Shown here one piece after another: positions 11,135 to 23,707 of a stretch of 64,000 bases of DNA. A program made the translations under genes and the position numbers. Numbering within the stretch: position 1 is the first letter of the stretch; every line of letters starts with the position of its first letter. Source of the stretch: Klebsormidium nitens (taxonomy: Eukaryota; Streptophyta; Klebsormidiophyceae; Klebsormidiales; Klebsormidiaceae); the NCBI GenBank assembly GCA_000708835.1, contig DF237357.1:1-64000 (forward strand), in the 5' to 3' direction. Under the pieces are notes generated by a model. The model was not told the DNA's origin. It saw nothing but the letters and a program-made list of their open reading frames with translations, and ran no database searches.

Positions 11135-12495
11135 TCACCCTTCAAGGCGCCTTATTGACGCACTCCAGGTTTTGTACAGTTGTACTAGCTGCCTGCAGGT
11201 CATGACCTTTTGTGAGTCTAGTTCTAGGTGTAGGTGCGTGAGTCGTGACCTGCGGACTGCCCACCTTCGAATATCTGCTCGACCGAGTGTGTACGAAGTT
11301 TTATACAGGGCGGTACGTATGTGTATGCAACCGTTCGCCAATTTATTGCATGATTGCGGAGGAGATTGCATATTGCCGATCGCCATGAAGGTTGTCTCAG
11401 CCCACTGCGGGGAGTCAGAGAGATGCAATTAATCATTTCGAGTTCTGATCCGTTCCTTCAGCATACAGCTGACTTCTTTTTGGAATCTATAGGTTTTATT
11501 GGTCCGTGTTGTGAGCCGCGCAGCTGCTACTGTTGTATCGAGGCATGTACCGTTGAGTCTTGTCGGTCGATCAATACTCGTTGCAACACTGGCATGTACT
11601 ATAATGCGTGCATGATAGGTTGCCGCCACTTACTTATGCGCAGCCTTGAACCAGGCTTGCCGGACATGGCCGCGCTGCCAAGCTATAGCTGTCAGATTTG
11701 ACTGACGGGCGGCCCCGCCAGGTCTGGCCAATCATTTTGCATGATCAATGTATCGCGATCGACCCTCTGAGTTCAAGTCAATCTGCACACTGACGTACGT
11801 ACACGTGCTTGCGCGCTCGCCCATGCTTAAGTTCGAAGATCATAGTAGCGGCGTGCGCGTAGCCCACTTCTTTGCGGGGCACAGACGGTTAGGCCCACGT
11901 ATAAACTTATCTAGGCCGCGGCGCGGCTGCCGCAGCTAGGTCACCGGTATGGCCCAAAAGTTCAATAGTCTTCTGCACTCATGCCACATACTAAGCATCT
12001 GCATGTTTCAAGTCATTGAATCTACCCATAAGATCATTCCTAATTAGTAAGTTGGTTTGAACGACGCTACCCTCGTTCGTTGGTTGGAGTTTCGAGTGGC
12101 GATGCCGACAAAGCGCATGTACACAACCGGCCAGATGTATTTCAACAAAGCCGGGATGGCAGATTCGATTGTTATCCACCACTTTGATCCGGTCAAAAAT
12201 ATGTCGCTTCAGCATTTTTCTTCAGATCCGCTCTTCTTTTGTCCTCAATCCCACTGAGGAAAAATTGGCTCAGACACGCACAAGCAAAAATGTACGACGC
12301 AGGCAGAGTATAACTTAACTAGAACTAATCCAGATACGAAGCTAGGCATATGGTCTACTCTCAGGATATATACGCATACATCACGCAAACAAAACTGTGT
12401 AAAATCGATCTTTACGCTGCTCATCTTGAAGGTAGGTACGAATCGAATAAGTGCAAGACAGCTGTGTAACGCAAGCAGCGCTTTGCACCGGAGCG
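11135..12495. other. Intergenic region between convergent Bud23 and PhoD genes
   Basis: Bud23 ends at 11134 and the minus-strand PhoD gene ends at 12496, so this is shared 3' flank. Short frames on both strands show no recognisable protein. The 11.5-12.0 kb part is rich in short palindromic words (GATC, CATG, GTAC), as is 31.3-32.0 kb. Confidence 0.45.
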
Positions 12496-15400
12496 TTACG
12501 CATCAATGAGGTGGTTGGTTCCAGACAGCTGCTTGAGCTGCTTGGAGCAGTCGGTGGAGATGTTGCGCTGCAGGATGGTGTTGACGAAGCAGAAGGTGTG
12601 CACGGCCTGCGCCTTGGTGAACTCGGTGATGACGTAACCGTGACCGAAGTACCGGGAGTACCTGCAGGTTTAAGGAGTGGTTCAGGAAACAGGTCAACAA
12701 ATGTGAACATGCGTTATTTGAGAAATGCAGAAATGTGTTGACGAAGCAGAAGGTGTGCACGGCCTGCAACTTAGTGAACTCGGTGATGACATAACCGTGG
12801 TACCTGCAGGGTCAAGGACTGGGTACAGAAACAGGTTAAGAAACGGGGTACAAATAGGATGTTCAGGTCTTGTGGATTGGGTTATGAAGTAACCCCGTTG
12901 AGTGTACGGAGAGTATCTGCAGGGGTTGCAGAAGGTTGGTTAACGAGGGTTTTTGTGAAAGCGCGGAGGTAAGGTTCTGAGGACACCGGTTGCCAAGTGA
13001 GACACTTCTCTGGACACTTGTCTGAAGGAAGGAACAAAGCTGATATCAACCCGGGGTGTCGATTACGCGTCTGCTTCTGAGGGTTTTGAAAGGACCTCGT
13101 TACTGACGAAGGTGTTCACAAATAACAGCCTGAGGCCTTTTGACGCCCGGTTCTAAAGATTTTGGCCTTTCGATTGCTTGCGAGCAAGTAAACGGTGAAA
13201 ATCCGGGGACAGGGAAACTCGCTTTCGGCTCTGCGTCAAAGCGTCTGCCCAAACGGATCCGGTGGAGGGCTTTCGCGGGAGCGCTCTCACCTCGAGGTCT
13301 GGTTCATTATGGAAGACGTTCACGCGTTCAAAAGCCAGTATTGAACTTAGAAGCAAAGTCCAAATCAATTGCAGAGGTGGATGAGTTCTCTGGAGAAAGA
13401 GAGAGAAAAGAAAAGAAGGGAGACAAAAAGGAGTGTTACATAAAGAAGAGGAGACAAAAGAGCGGAAATGTCAGAGCCTCACTTGAGGTGGGGCATCAGG
13501 GACTTGAGCAGCGCATCGGTGGCGTCAGCTTTGGCACGTGCCGCGTCATCCTCGCCGTAGAAGCTGGAGGTGACTGACGTCACGCCGACCTCAACCGCCA
13601 TGCTGCCGGTCCCGCGGGAGAAGTTAGCGTTGACCCCGAGGTTGCCGTTGGCGGTGTTCTTGGGGTTGCCGATATACGAGCGCCCCCACGTTTGATACGG
13701 GTAGAAGGGGATATCGGATACGACGGTGGCGTGCGTATCGCCCGTCACGACGACGACGTTGTCAATCGCGTTGCGGCGGATGTGCTCCAGAACCTGTGGT
13801 CACAGATCTGGGTTAGAGAGAAGAGGAGGAGAGCTCCCCGGTGAAGCTCGATAAGATTCAGGCTGGAGGGGCTTTGAGGGAGCTTAATGATCACTACCAT
13901 ATCTGCTCAAACCTTTTGATTGTTCACGGTCAGCTTTTCAACACGGAAGGCACCACGAATATGGAAGCAGTAAGTATGCCGTAGGCTTTTCTTGTGGGTA
14001 TGAAAGTCCCCTCAAATTCAGAACATCCTACGAAGGTCGACGGATCAGATTCTCTGTGCACAGAGGCGGATAACCGATGAAGGTGTTAATGAGCGGGTCT
14101 GCGTTCTGATTTTGAGTTTTGTGAATCTTGATGCAGGTTTGCGACTAACCTGGTAGCGGGTTTCGGGATACGCATCCCAGCCGTCGGAGTAACCGACAAC
14201 CGGACCGATGAAGGAGTTGAAGAGCGGGTCGGTGTCCTGGATCTGGGCGGGCATCTGGGTGAAGAGGACCTGGTTGCCAATCATGCGCCAAGTCGCGCCG
14301 CGGCCCTTGGAATCGCTGCGAAAGCAGAGTTTGAAGCCCGTTTGTTTGTAGGGCTCAGGATCCTTGGGATTTCGATGGTTTACAATGATTCTAGTAGGTG
14401 ACTTCGGACGAAGCAACAAACGAGCTAGGTTGAACAAATAACCGCATAGCGGAGCAGAAACTCGAGAATAAAAACAAGCCGTTTATACTCAAACAGTTCC
14501 ACAGAAGGCTTCAGAGCCAGATGATCAAAGCAACACGTCGAAACCCAAAGACACAAGCGGACGCATTCGCAACTAGAGCGAGGAAGAACCATTATCTGAG
14601 CTGGTTGCGATTGGGTCGCCTCGAGTTTGATGCCTGACCGAAGCACTCTGATACTCAAACAACCGGCAACTCGAACGAGGAATCATTTCTCACCTGAGCT
14701 GTCCCTGCAGCCAGCTCAGTTGGGTCGCCCCGAGCATAGTCCTCTGCCGGTCGAAGAGCGCTGCGTAGTTGTCGTTTCCGACAGTGGAGTTGAGAACCGG
14801 GGGGTCTGGGGGGTCGTCGGTCTGGCGGTCCCGGCCAATAAGGCGGGTGTCGATCATGATGAGGTCGAGCAGGTTGCCAATCTGGAAGAGACAAACGGAA
14901 CGAGCGGAGTCAGCGGATCTGGAGCGGGATGAGTTGGAGCGGAATGAGTTGGAGCGGAACGGTGGTCATCAGAGGAGCTTCGTCGTTATGACGGTCCCGA
15001 ACGAGGAGGCGGGTGTCGATCATGATGAGGTCGAGCAAGTTGCCAATCTGAGTTGACGGAATGAGCCGAATGAACGGATTGAGCGTTATGCGCGGCATAA
15101 GCGTTATGAACCGGATCGGAGCAAAATAAAGGGACTCCGGAGGTTTTGGTTCCGTCCGTGGCGGTCCCGATCAATCAGGCGGGTGTCGGTCACGATGAAG
15201 TCGTGCAATTTGCCACCCAGGATGAAACCACAAAAGTAGCTGATGCAGCGGAATCAAAGCGGAACGACTGGGAGCGGGATGAAGCTACTGGGAGTCCCGA
15301 CTGATGAGGCGGGTGTCGATCATGATCTTGAGCAAGTTGCTGATTTGGAAGACACACTGGAACTAGCGGGATCATGGAAAGCGGAGTGGAATGAGTGAGC

Positions 15401-18400
15401 GGGATGACGAGAAACAGCGGCACTTTGGGATCGTCGGTTTGACGGTTCCGACCGATGAGGCACTTCTAAGAAAGCACGTTCGAACGACAGAGAGAAAAGT
15501 AGTGGGATTGGAAACGCACCTGGAACGAGCGGTAGATGCGGAGCTTGAGGTCGAACTGCACCTGACGCACCGGCTGCCACTCGTACCTAGTACCAGAGAA
15601 AAGATCAGGTTTTTCGAAACGTCTATTGCTCGAGGTTTACGCGCTCGACATAAGCTCTTCTGACGCATACTTCAAGAGAGCTGCAGGATCTCTTTCTGGG
15701 GGCTGAAAGGGCTGATTCGCAACTCACAGGGAATTTCAATGCCTGAGAAAACAGAGTGCACACGCAGTTGATAATTGGTGGAAAACATACAATTAAGCAC
15801 TTTCGCACCTTCGCACCTCTTATTTCAAAGGCAAATCTGGCGTATATATGTACGCTTCCTGGTTTTAATTTCGGCGTGCCCAGGCTAAGACAGGAGAGAG
15901 AAGCCTACGACTGCCGCCACTTCAAATTCCACTTCGAAACTCCACGCTCTATAATTCTTAGCGGACTCTATCCGAAAAGCAGAACATACAGCGCTAAGCT
16001 TTTGCTTTTACGTAGCATAGCAGACCCACATCAACAAAGTCGCAGGGTTCAAGGAGCATACGTCAAGCTTTCACCCGGAGAGCATAAACGCAAACAGGTT
16101 CTTTCCTGAAGGCCCCCTTCGCGGCGCGTGTAAGGGTCTGGCACAAGCCGCCCGTGCCTATCTCCCAGTTGACCATCTTGTCATTCTGAAACTAAGGACT
16201 TAGAAAACCCACAAGCTTCGGAAATCAGTTCCGAACCCAGATGAAGCAACGAAGTCAAACAACACTCCAACTAAACTCTCCAAGCATAACGTTTTTTCAC
16301 AAGACGCGCACGGAGGCACTGAGGCGCGCCTCACAGGGCCCCAAGGTTGCGGTCTTGTCGTTCTGCGCGCCGTTGCGCCACAGCTTTTCGCTAATCGCTA
16401 CGGTACCTCCAAGCCTTCAAAACCCTCAAAATGCAAAACCCTGAAAGAGTTCTCTCAAAGAAATTGAATTCTTACCATGCGCGCACGGAGGCCTGGAGAC
16501 GCGCTTCCCAGGGCCCCTGGGTTGCCGTCTTGTGGTTCTGCGCGCCGTTGCGCCACGCGTTGTTGGCGGAGTCGTGATCGTCCCACACGATCACCCACGG
16601 GTGCACGCGGTGCGCCTCCTGCAGGTCGGGGTCCGTCTTGTACAGCGCGTGGCGGGCCCTGAAAAACAAAATATGAGTTTTCAATAGTTGATTTTTCGTT
16701 GCTGTTAATAGGCTTTTGCGACAGACGGGTGCGCGCGGTGAGCCTTTGGAGATCGAAGTTTCATCTTTTACGATGCGTGGCGGGCCCTGGAAACGGACAC
16801 ACGACTTCGAATCCTCAAGGTGTTTGTAATCGGTCCAGTACGATTGACATTTTGATACTGGATATTGGTTTGCGACACTTCCAAAAAGAATGTCAGAAAG
16901 CTCTCAGGAGAATGGTTGACTCTCGAGATGCGACTAACCACCTCGTAATGTGGATTGCGACCCGTGACCTCTACAGGCCCCTTCAGAATGTGCTCTCAAA
17001 GATCTGGCTTGAGAGTCATGTGAGGAAAAGTTGCAGCAAGAACACGTCAATTCAAACTGTCAGTGTACCGAATCCAGAATGTTCAAGTCTACAACGCCTT
17101 CTTCCCAACAGCCGTCAACTGAACAAAAGAGCCAGCTTTATTTTACTTTTATCTTGTTCGATGAACACCCAGCAGAAAATCAAATCGGCGTTTCGAAGCG
17201 CCCAACGGCAAGTTTCTGAACTGAAAGCAGATGTCCGAATGTTCACCTGTATTGCTCGAGTGTGACGGTCTGGAAGTCCTGAACCATCCTGGGAGGGCTG
17301 AACATGGTGGCTTCAGCTGGAAAACAAAAGAGGGCACCTCTTTCTTTATTTTTTCCTGAAGGCTCGTAACCACCAGTTGGCTTTGTTGTTTAATTTAATG
17401 TCAATAAAAGCGACGACGCAAACGATCAATGGGAGACGGCGGCAAAAGCTGACAGTCTCGTAGCAGTGTCAGTGGGGTGTTTCTTTACCCTTCCAGAGGC
17501 AGAACTCGAACCACAGACGTTTGGGCGAAGCAGACGTGGAAATAAGTATACGATCAGACTGCGCAAAGGGTTGACACTGCATCGTAGACGCAGCAAGCAA
17601 AGACGGCAGGACAAAGTATTCGGCATATCTTCCGTAATCTCGGCACTCGCTTCGACCGTAGATTTTGGTTCTGACTCCTCGTTCAGGGGATCTGATCGGA
17701 TACAAAGGCGACGTACAGGCAAGCCCTTTAAGATTACGCATCCCTGGAACTCGACCTCAGACTCGTAGACTGATTCAATACGGCGGCCCGCACCGAAGAG
17801 ACTGAGTGTGAGAATAGCGGGTTCTTTGCGCCTTGCAAAAAGGGGTTTTCCAGTGTTTGGTGCGTGTTCTCACCGGGGCGAGCGGCATACTCGTAGAAGT
17901 AGTCGCCCAGATGGAGCACAGCCACGAGGTCGGGCTGGGTGGCCACGTGGCCGTAGGCGTTGAAGTACCTGTGGGTTAAGAGGGTGTCAGGGGGGTTAGG
18001 CGCAAGGAGTTAAGAAGGTTTACGATTTGAAAAAGTTAAAGGCTCGCAGGGTTCAGAGAGGGTTCAGACAGGATCAAGGAAGTTCAGAAAACCTCCTCGG
18101 ATTCCGCCCTAACCGACAGGAAACACGTGGGTTTGCACCGTCAAACCGACTTTGAGTTGTTTGACCGGTAAGAAGCGGATCGGAGGCATCGGGCACAGGC
18201 GATTGGATTGGTCACTTAGCGCCTCTCGCCTTTGTGGAAAGCGCCATAGATTCAGAAGTCGATAGTATCACCACTTGGGCGACCCTTCGGCTGCGGAAGT
18301 GGTTTGGCGAGATTGTCTTTCAATCGAATCCAAATTCTTGGTCCTTTGCAAGTTCGACAAGCTCGAATAGAATTCACGCTGCCTGTTGAAACATCGGGAG

Positions 18401-21400
18401 ATCGGCGAAAAAGTAGACGCCCTTTAAAAGTATCCCGGCAAAACTGCAGCTCACGAACAGGAACAGAGGATGACAGAAGGGCGCTCGAGATCTCGTCAAG
18501 GTACACGTGACAAAAGCGCGTACAGTGAAGCTGATAGTGGTTCAAAAGCAAAACGAGGGTGGTTACACTAACCCGCAGGGGTACTGGGAGCACGTCATGG
18601 ACGCAATACGAAAGAAATTCTCGACAATGTATCGTACACGGGTCAAGAATGGAGATGAGAAGACAGTATCTTCCAGGAAAGGAACCGGGTTGTTAAGCTA
18701 ACCCCGAAGGATACTGGGAGCACGTCATGTAGGCAGTGTGTGCGTGCGGCTGCCCAAATTCTCGAGAAGATACAGGGGGCAAAAGCGGAAGCACAAAGGT
18801 TCTGGTCAAAACAAAAAAAGGAGGGTAGTTGAGCTAACCCTGAGGGGTACTGGGAGCACGTCATGTAGGCAATGCGCGCGTGGTCGACGTCGCCGACGGG
18901 CAGGGTGCGCGTGCGGCCGACGGCGGACTTGGCGCTGCCGCTCGTGAACTGGTAGTAGTAGGTCGTGCCGGGGGTCAGGCCTGGACAAAAAGCGGGTTAA
19001 GATTTGGTTTGTCTGTGTTTAAGGCGTGGTTATCCTGGGTTTCGTCGTTGCTGGAGAGATGAGTGAAATGAGTAGGTCGTGCCAGCTCTCTGGCAAAGAG
19101 TTTACTGATAACCGTGCTCTTCGAATGAAAGGCAATATGGAACAGCAGTAGAGCTTGATCTGGATTTGCTTGAAGGTGCTCCTGATGAATCGCAAGTAGC
19201 AAGAGTTTGAGCGGAAGTGGGAAGCATTGAGAGCAACGGCTGACTCGCGTGATGATAGTTAATCAACCTGCAATCGAACAGCTGTTAATTGGTGATCAAG
19301 TTGTTGCTAAGCCGATCAGACCTGAGGACGTGGCAGGAGAAAACGTTTGTGCTCATGTAGGTTTGAATCACACTCGTTACAATTTGAGTACTTAGGCCAG
19401 TCAGCTTCAAGAAGGGCTTCGGGGTCAGAGCGAAAGAAACCAGATCAAGAGTTGCGCTGCGGTCCACCCAAAGTTCGTGATCTCTAGAGGAACACAATAT
19501 TAGAGCCTACAAGGCAAATTTTGAGGGGAGTGAGAAGCTGGCGCAAGGTATCGGAGCGGGATTCCCTTGGGGCTTTGCAACCAAGAAGGGAGGGACCAAT
19601 GTTGCAAGGACGGTGCTTCTCCTCGGCATTCTTCCGGACTCTTGACTTGCTTGATCCAGGCTAATTCTGCAAGATGGCAACTAAACAAACTGGAGGATAG
19701 AGAATGGAGATGTCGACAGAGAATCTACTCGTCGAATGCTTACCAGTCACATCCACCTTGACAGTCCAGTCGACGCCGGAGTCGGTTGCAACAGCTGCAA
19801 CCAGATGAGAAGACATCGTCTTAGAAAGAAGGAGTAACTTTGTACATGCACGGCAAAGAACAAACTGCAAGTAGGGAAAGTGCTGATCATTGCAAACATT
19901 GCATCATTCATGACTTCGCCAGACACTAGAAAGAGAACCCCTGCATGATCAGTGTGTGTGAAGCTAGCTTTTGTCAACACCACAAAAGATCTGAACTCGA
20001 ATGACGTAACAGGCCTTGAAAACAACTATTCCTCCTTGTACAAGCAAGCGTTCAAGGCTTTTCTAGGACTGAGGCTCACCCCCTTGGGTCACAATTGTGT
20101 TAAGGCTGGAGTCAGTGGCAACCCGGAAGTAGACCAGAGCACGCTGATCAGAGGGCACAGGAGTGACACGTGTCCAGAGGATGACCTGGTTGGGCTGCAG
20201 ACATTGAATACAGAGATCGAGTCAGGACTGGTACATCAACCACAACTGGAGTTGAGGAAAATGGTCATTCAGACATGGAAACCTCAGAGCAATCTGATAG
20301 TGGAGGGCTAGACTCAACTTCATCAGGCTTTTACAAAGCTCAGAGTCTACTTATGTGTTGTTTCACTGAGTTGGTCAGGACAAATGAGTGAATACAGGGA
20401 CCTTCATTTGCTTGTTCTCAGTTCTGGAGAAGTGAATCGACCTTCATTTTGATTCATGTCGTCGGATTCATTGTTGTTTAAGATGAAAGGGGAAAGGCCC
20501 CAGGCAGAGCAATCTAAGCCTGCCTTTCTCATAAGAATATGACAATTCAGAAGGAGGACTTCTGAATCAAAGTCACCCTTAAGAGCTTACACCCCAAAAA
20601 CTGGACAAATACAAGGAGGAACGGACAAGAGGGGACAGGGAGAATGCAGTAAGCAACTTTCATACTGTCCTTCATCTGTCAGGAAGCTGTCAAAGAATGC
20701 ATATAACACAAGCACAAAACGGACTCCCCAATCAATCATCTCAAATCCAGACATAACAGATGCGTACTATGCTGCCTCTTTGCAACAGTTAAGGAGCGAC
20801 AAACAAGGCCAACGATCAGGGGTACGATCATAATCAGAAATTGAATGATTGAGTGTGGAAAACACAAGAGGAAGGCGGTTGTTGGGGCGTCTCTCTTACC
20901 AAAGGATCACCACTGGCAACCCCGTACTGGAAGGAGCGGGGAACGGTGAGGTCATCAACAAGGGGGCTGCTGCATAATGTCAACAAGGGGGAGGGGTTCA
21001 GAAGGGTGGGCAAGACCAGTCGATGGAGTGTCTTACCAAGGGCAAAATCACGCAGCTGCTTGATTTAGTACTCTTGTGACCAAGATCAGAAGATTTGTCT
21101 GGAATCTGTCACAGCGTTAAGGCTGAGGGTTTTGTTGACGTTGGGGTACACGGGGTTGATATGCGAATGTACAAAAGCATTCCTGGAACATAGGACAGCT
21201 TCTACGACCTGTATTGACAGGACAGGGTCTCAAGTTCTGAACTGGCACCTGCTGTATTTTGCTCTGTTTCAGAACGTGGGCTAAGCAGCTCGATCAACTT
21301 GCATGCAAGGAATCCAGCATCCTCTTGTTGCTTCACTAACTTCCAGGAAGCTTACATAGATACATGGTCAGCCAGGAGTGAAACATGATACAGCCTCTCT

Positions 21401-22175
21401 TTTCTTTGAACGATCAACATGAACTTCTGCTTTTGTATCTTCAGAGCTTCTTCCTTAGTTCCCTCTGAAGTAGCCACGCATTGGCCTTCTGCTTTCAGCT
21501 TCACTCTGATGCGAGGGCAAGTAATGCCGATGGAGGGAAGGATTAGTGAGTCAAGCTCGTTAGGAACAGCTTTTATAGTTATTATTGCTCATATACAGCC
21601 AGGAATAAAGGTTAAGAGTAAAACCCCTCAAAGTCAAGTGCTGCTGTTCTTAGTGCCTAGAGAAACCCTCAGAAACATTCAGCTGCCATCACACCAGCAA
21701 CGAAATGTCAAAAGCAACGAGCTTGGGATTTCCAATCCCTGAGCTGAAAGGGTTCAATCCTCAAGGGTTTGTGACCCCTGAAGCAGCTTGCGACCGGCCC
21801 CTGCCCAACGATTGGCTCTTACTTCCAATCAAAATGACTTCAAACTAATAAGCTTCGAGAGAGGTAGCCCTTTCAATGTATCAACCACAAAGCAACGAGT
21901 TTGGATTCTCCGTGGATCAAGAGGACTTGATAAGCATCACACTCTTTGGCTTGAAAGCAGCACTAGATACTGAGGCGGATTTGATCTTACGTCTGCAGCA
22001 GTTTGCGCCCCACACCTGCCCCAGCAACGGGCTCCTGAACCGCCGCAGCGATGTCTTCAGCAGCATTCACGATGGGCTTCAAGTAGGCCATGTTCTGGAC
22101 AAGGTCGATCTCGGATGCCACGGAAGCAGCGCACACAAGGGCCACAAGGGCCGCCAAAGCGGTGCGGGCCGCCAT
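12496..22175 (-). CDS. Secreted PhoD-like metallophosphatase (alkaline phosphatase D family)
   Basis: Thirteen exons, 601 residues: 22175-21991, 20966-20900, 20194-20080, 19794-19744, 18980-18839, 17968-17874, 17316-17247, 16658-16476, 15586-15520, 14881-14694, 14315-14150, 13793-13483, 12661-12496 (TAA). Residues 1-20 form a signal peptide (MAARTALAALVALVCAASVA). Then come the PhoD N-terminal domain with GVASGDPLPNQVILWTRVTP and a fibronectin-like segment, and the catalytic motifs LGDYFYEY (207-214), RARHALYKTDPDLQ, PWVIVWDDHD (262-271), DLIMIDTRL and VVVVTGDTHA (456-465), with Asp and His positioned as metal ligands. PhoD enzymes hydrolyse phosphomono- and diesters outside the cell using Fe and Ca. 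A divergent purple acid phosphatase gene lies upstream. Introns contain many decayed exon copies; the 70-nt exon 7 is needed for frame and for TLEQYRARH. Confidence 0.93.
12733..12950 (-). repeat. Decayed copies of the PhoD terminal exon in its upstream intron
   Basis: The true exon segment at 12581-12661 (starting GTTGACGAAGCAGAAGGTGT on the plus strand and ending with the acceptor GTACCTGCAGG) recurs from 12737 with few changes, including ACCTGCAGG. It recurs again, weaker, around 12880-12950. The first offset is about 157 bp. The order on the plus strand shows the copies lie 5' of the exon in the transcript. Confidence 0.85.
14985..15470 (-). repeat. Four decayed copies of PhoD exon 10 5' end
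   Basis: The motif GGCGGGTGTCGATCATGAT of the true exon (at 14842) reappears at 15008, 15179 and 15308, with a shorter remnant (GACGGTTCCGACCGATGAGG) near 15440. The true acceptor side (CAGGTTGCCAATCTGGAAGA) is echoed in each of the first three. Offsets are about 166, 171, 129 and 140 bp. The copies encode recognisable but broken versions of NLLDLIMIDTRL. Confidence 0.9.
16303..16390 (-). repeat. Decayed copy of PhoD exon 8, downstream side
   Basis: GCGCACGGAGGC, then CAGGGCCCC, GGTTGC, GTCTTGT and TTCTGCGCGCCGTTGCGCCA match the true exon at 16480-16570 in the same order, about 174 bp away. It lies in the intron following exon 8 in transcript sense. A still weaker segment near 16110-16190 may be a third copy. 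Confidence 0.8.
16725..16800 (-). repeat. Decayed copy of PhoD exon 8, upstream side
   Basis: GGGTGCGCGCGGTGAGCC followed by GATGCGTGGCGGGCCCTGG mirrors the true exon's start and acceptor (GGGTGCACGCGGTGCGCC ... GCGCGTGGCGGGCCCTGA) about 128 bp away. The middle part has diverged. Confidence 0.75.
18566..18765 (-). repeat. Two copies of PhoD exon 5 3' end with donor
   Basis: The block TACTGGGAGCACGTCATG, preceded by a CTAACCC donor-side sequence, occurs at 18582, 18712 and in the true exon at 18848, at spacings of 130 and 136 bp. The copies lie in the intron after exon 5 in transcript sense. Confidence 0.9.
20975..21065 (-). repeat. Partial duplicate of PhoD exon 2 region
   Basis: The plus-strand words GTCAACAAGGGGG (near 20980) and TCTTACCAAGGGCAAAATCAC (near 21033) echo the true exon 2 edges GTCATCAACAAGGGGGCTG and TCTTACCAAAGGATCACC about 30-140 bp away. 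I first took the outer copy for an exon but it does not join in frame. Confidence 0.55.
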
Positions 22176-22266
22176 TGGCTCAGCTGGGGAAGAGCACCAC
22201 AGCTGATCACCAGCTGAAGGGAAAATGCAGAAAGCTACCTTAAAGAGTGGGCCATCTATTCGTGCA

Positions 22267-22273
22267 CTTTATA
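22267..22273 (-). promoter_or_regulatory. TATA-like box for the PhoD gene
   Basis: TATAAAG on the minus strand lies about 95 bp upstream of the ATG at 22175, a plausible distance for a core promoter with a short 5' leader. This is position and motif only. Confidence 0.35.
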
Positions 22274-23400
22274 CCCTTCCTACCAGCTGCGCAATCCCAG
22301 CTGCAGACCTCATGACTTTAGAAGCTCGCCAATCTTGCTGTACCTACTGGTGTTAGTCCTGCCTACTTTGGATGGCGTACTTATGTCTACTCAGGTGTAC
22401 CGTGAATGTGATCCTGAACCAACTTTCAAGGTCCACCAAGCTAACTTATCTGAGTGACCAATCCTAGCTCAGATTCCACGAAAGGATTCCATCCGTCTTG
22501 AAGTCCGAGGCACGAAAGCTTTGTCCCGCTTCAGCCTTCGAAGACCAATGCGAAGGAGAGGGATTCGGCATCGAATGATGCGCAAAATTACGCTAAGATT
22601 CAGACGGACGGAGTCATCCTCATCATGACTCGTGAATCATGATGCATGCATGAGCACTCCAAGCAGCCAGCGGGCCGGCATTGCTGGGCCGGGCGCCAGC
22701 TGTCAATTTGGATCAGTCCAGCTGCCAATACCGCACCAGGACTAGAAGAGGTCCGCAGGTAAGATCAGCAATGCGGATCTGAATTCAGCGAATCGAGCAT
22801 CATTCATAGACTCAGCTGGAGGCCGGCCCAAGCCTAACATATTGTCAAGCCCCCCGGTGCCCAATGCAAGCCGCCCAAATCTAAACCTAGCTCTAGACGC
22901 TAGTGTGGATCTGCATGGATTGGTCTAAAGTAACAGGGGTATTAGGGCTCTTTTATAAACATCAGGACGGGTAGATTTATTCAGGTGCACGAATGCGAAG
23001 CAGGTAAAATGTTTTCCTTCGCCTCATCAAGTAAGCTAAAGATCTGCATTGATTGGGCCCGGGGACACAATGTAAGCGCTGTCAGCTCGCCTGCAGTAAA
23101 TGCTGATGTGCTGCGGGCAAGGACGGAGCTGCAAGATGCAATTGCTAGGCATATGGAGTCGGGGGCCTGGACTAGGGAAACCGGGGTAGGTAGCTGCCTA
23201 TGCCTCTTCTACGCCTACCGAACTGCCACTGGTGCAAGGCAGGCCGGCATAGATTCTTTCGATGTTCACATCCTCCGGGCGGCTCCGAAGCAGGTCGAGC
23301 TCGGACACCCGGGGGGCCGGAAGGCGAGTACCTACCCGCTGCCTGGGCTGAGCTCAGCTAGCAAACCTCACCGCATAGGATCGACCACAGCGCAAGCGAA

Positions 23401-23607
23401 GTGACTTCCATGACTCTCAAGAAAGATAATAGTAAGCCAAGATAATAGTAAGCTCCGACTAACACTAAAAAACCCTAACCATAATTGAAACACCCGCTCC
23501 GCACCCGTACCCACCCTAACCACCATACTAACCCTACCCGTCACAGTACGGTTACCTTACTATTATCTGGGCTTACTATTATTTTTCTTGAGTTTCATGT
23601 GACTTCC
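23401..23607. mobile_element. MITE-like element with long TIRs and a 9-bp target duplication
   Basis: The element spans 23410-23598 (189 bp). Its ends are inverted repeats of about 43 bp: ATGACTCTCAAGAAAGATAA on the left, and reading inward from the right ATGAAACTCAAGAAAAATAA, both continuing to AGATAATAGTAAG. It is flanked by the perfect direct repeat GTGACTTCC (23401-23409 and 23599-23607). The centre has no coding capacity and several CCCTAACC-like words. Long TIRs with a 9-bp duplication are typical of Mutator-like (MULE) non-autonomous elements; the family is inferred from structure. Confidence 0.85.
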
Positions 23608-23699
23608 CATGGGGGGAGTTGTGAAACTCGATCGAGTAAGATGATCCCCCTGTTCTCCGTTCTCCTTTGGACTGTCGAGATTCCCCGGGACGGCATCGC

Positions 23700-23707
23700 G
23701 AATATTC
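23700..23707. promoter_or_regulatory. P1BS-type motif GAATATTC
   Basis: GAATATTC fits the GNATATNC site bound by PHR1-type phosphate-starvation regulators in plants. It lies between two divergent phosphatase genes, just right of the MITE. A single 8-bp palindromic match can occur by chance, so this is only suggestive. Confidence 0.3.

Noticed and set aside
21030-21062. Extra PhoD exon coding QLRDFALG
   Set aside because: It has donor and acceptor-like edges, but joining it breaks the frame to GVASGDPL. Exon 1 joins directly to exon 2 in frame, and the segment resembles a decayed copy of the exon 2 edge.
22985-23404. 139-codon plus-strand open frame beside the MITE
   Set aside because: It begins without ATG, shows no known domain or splice support, and ends at the MITE target duplication; evidence is too thin for a gene call.
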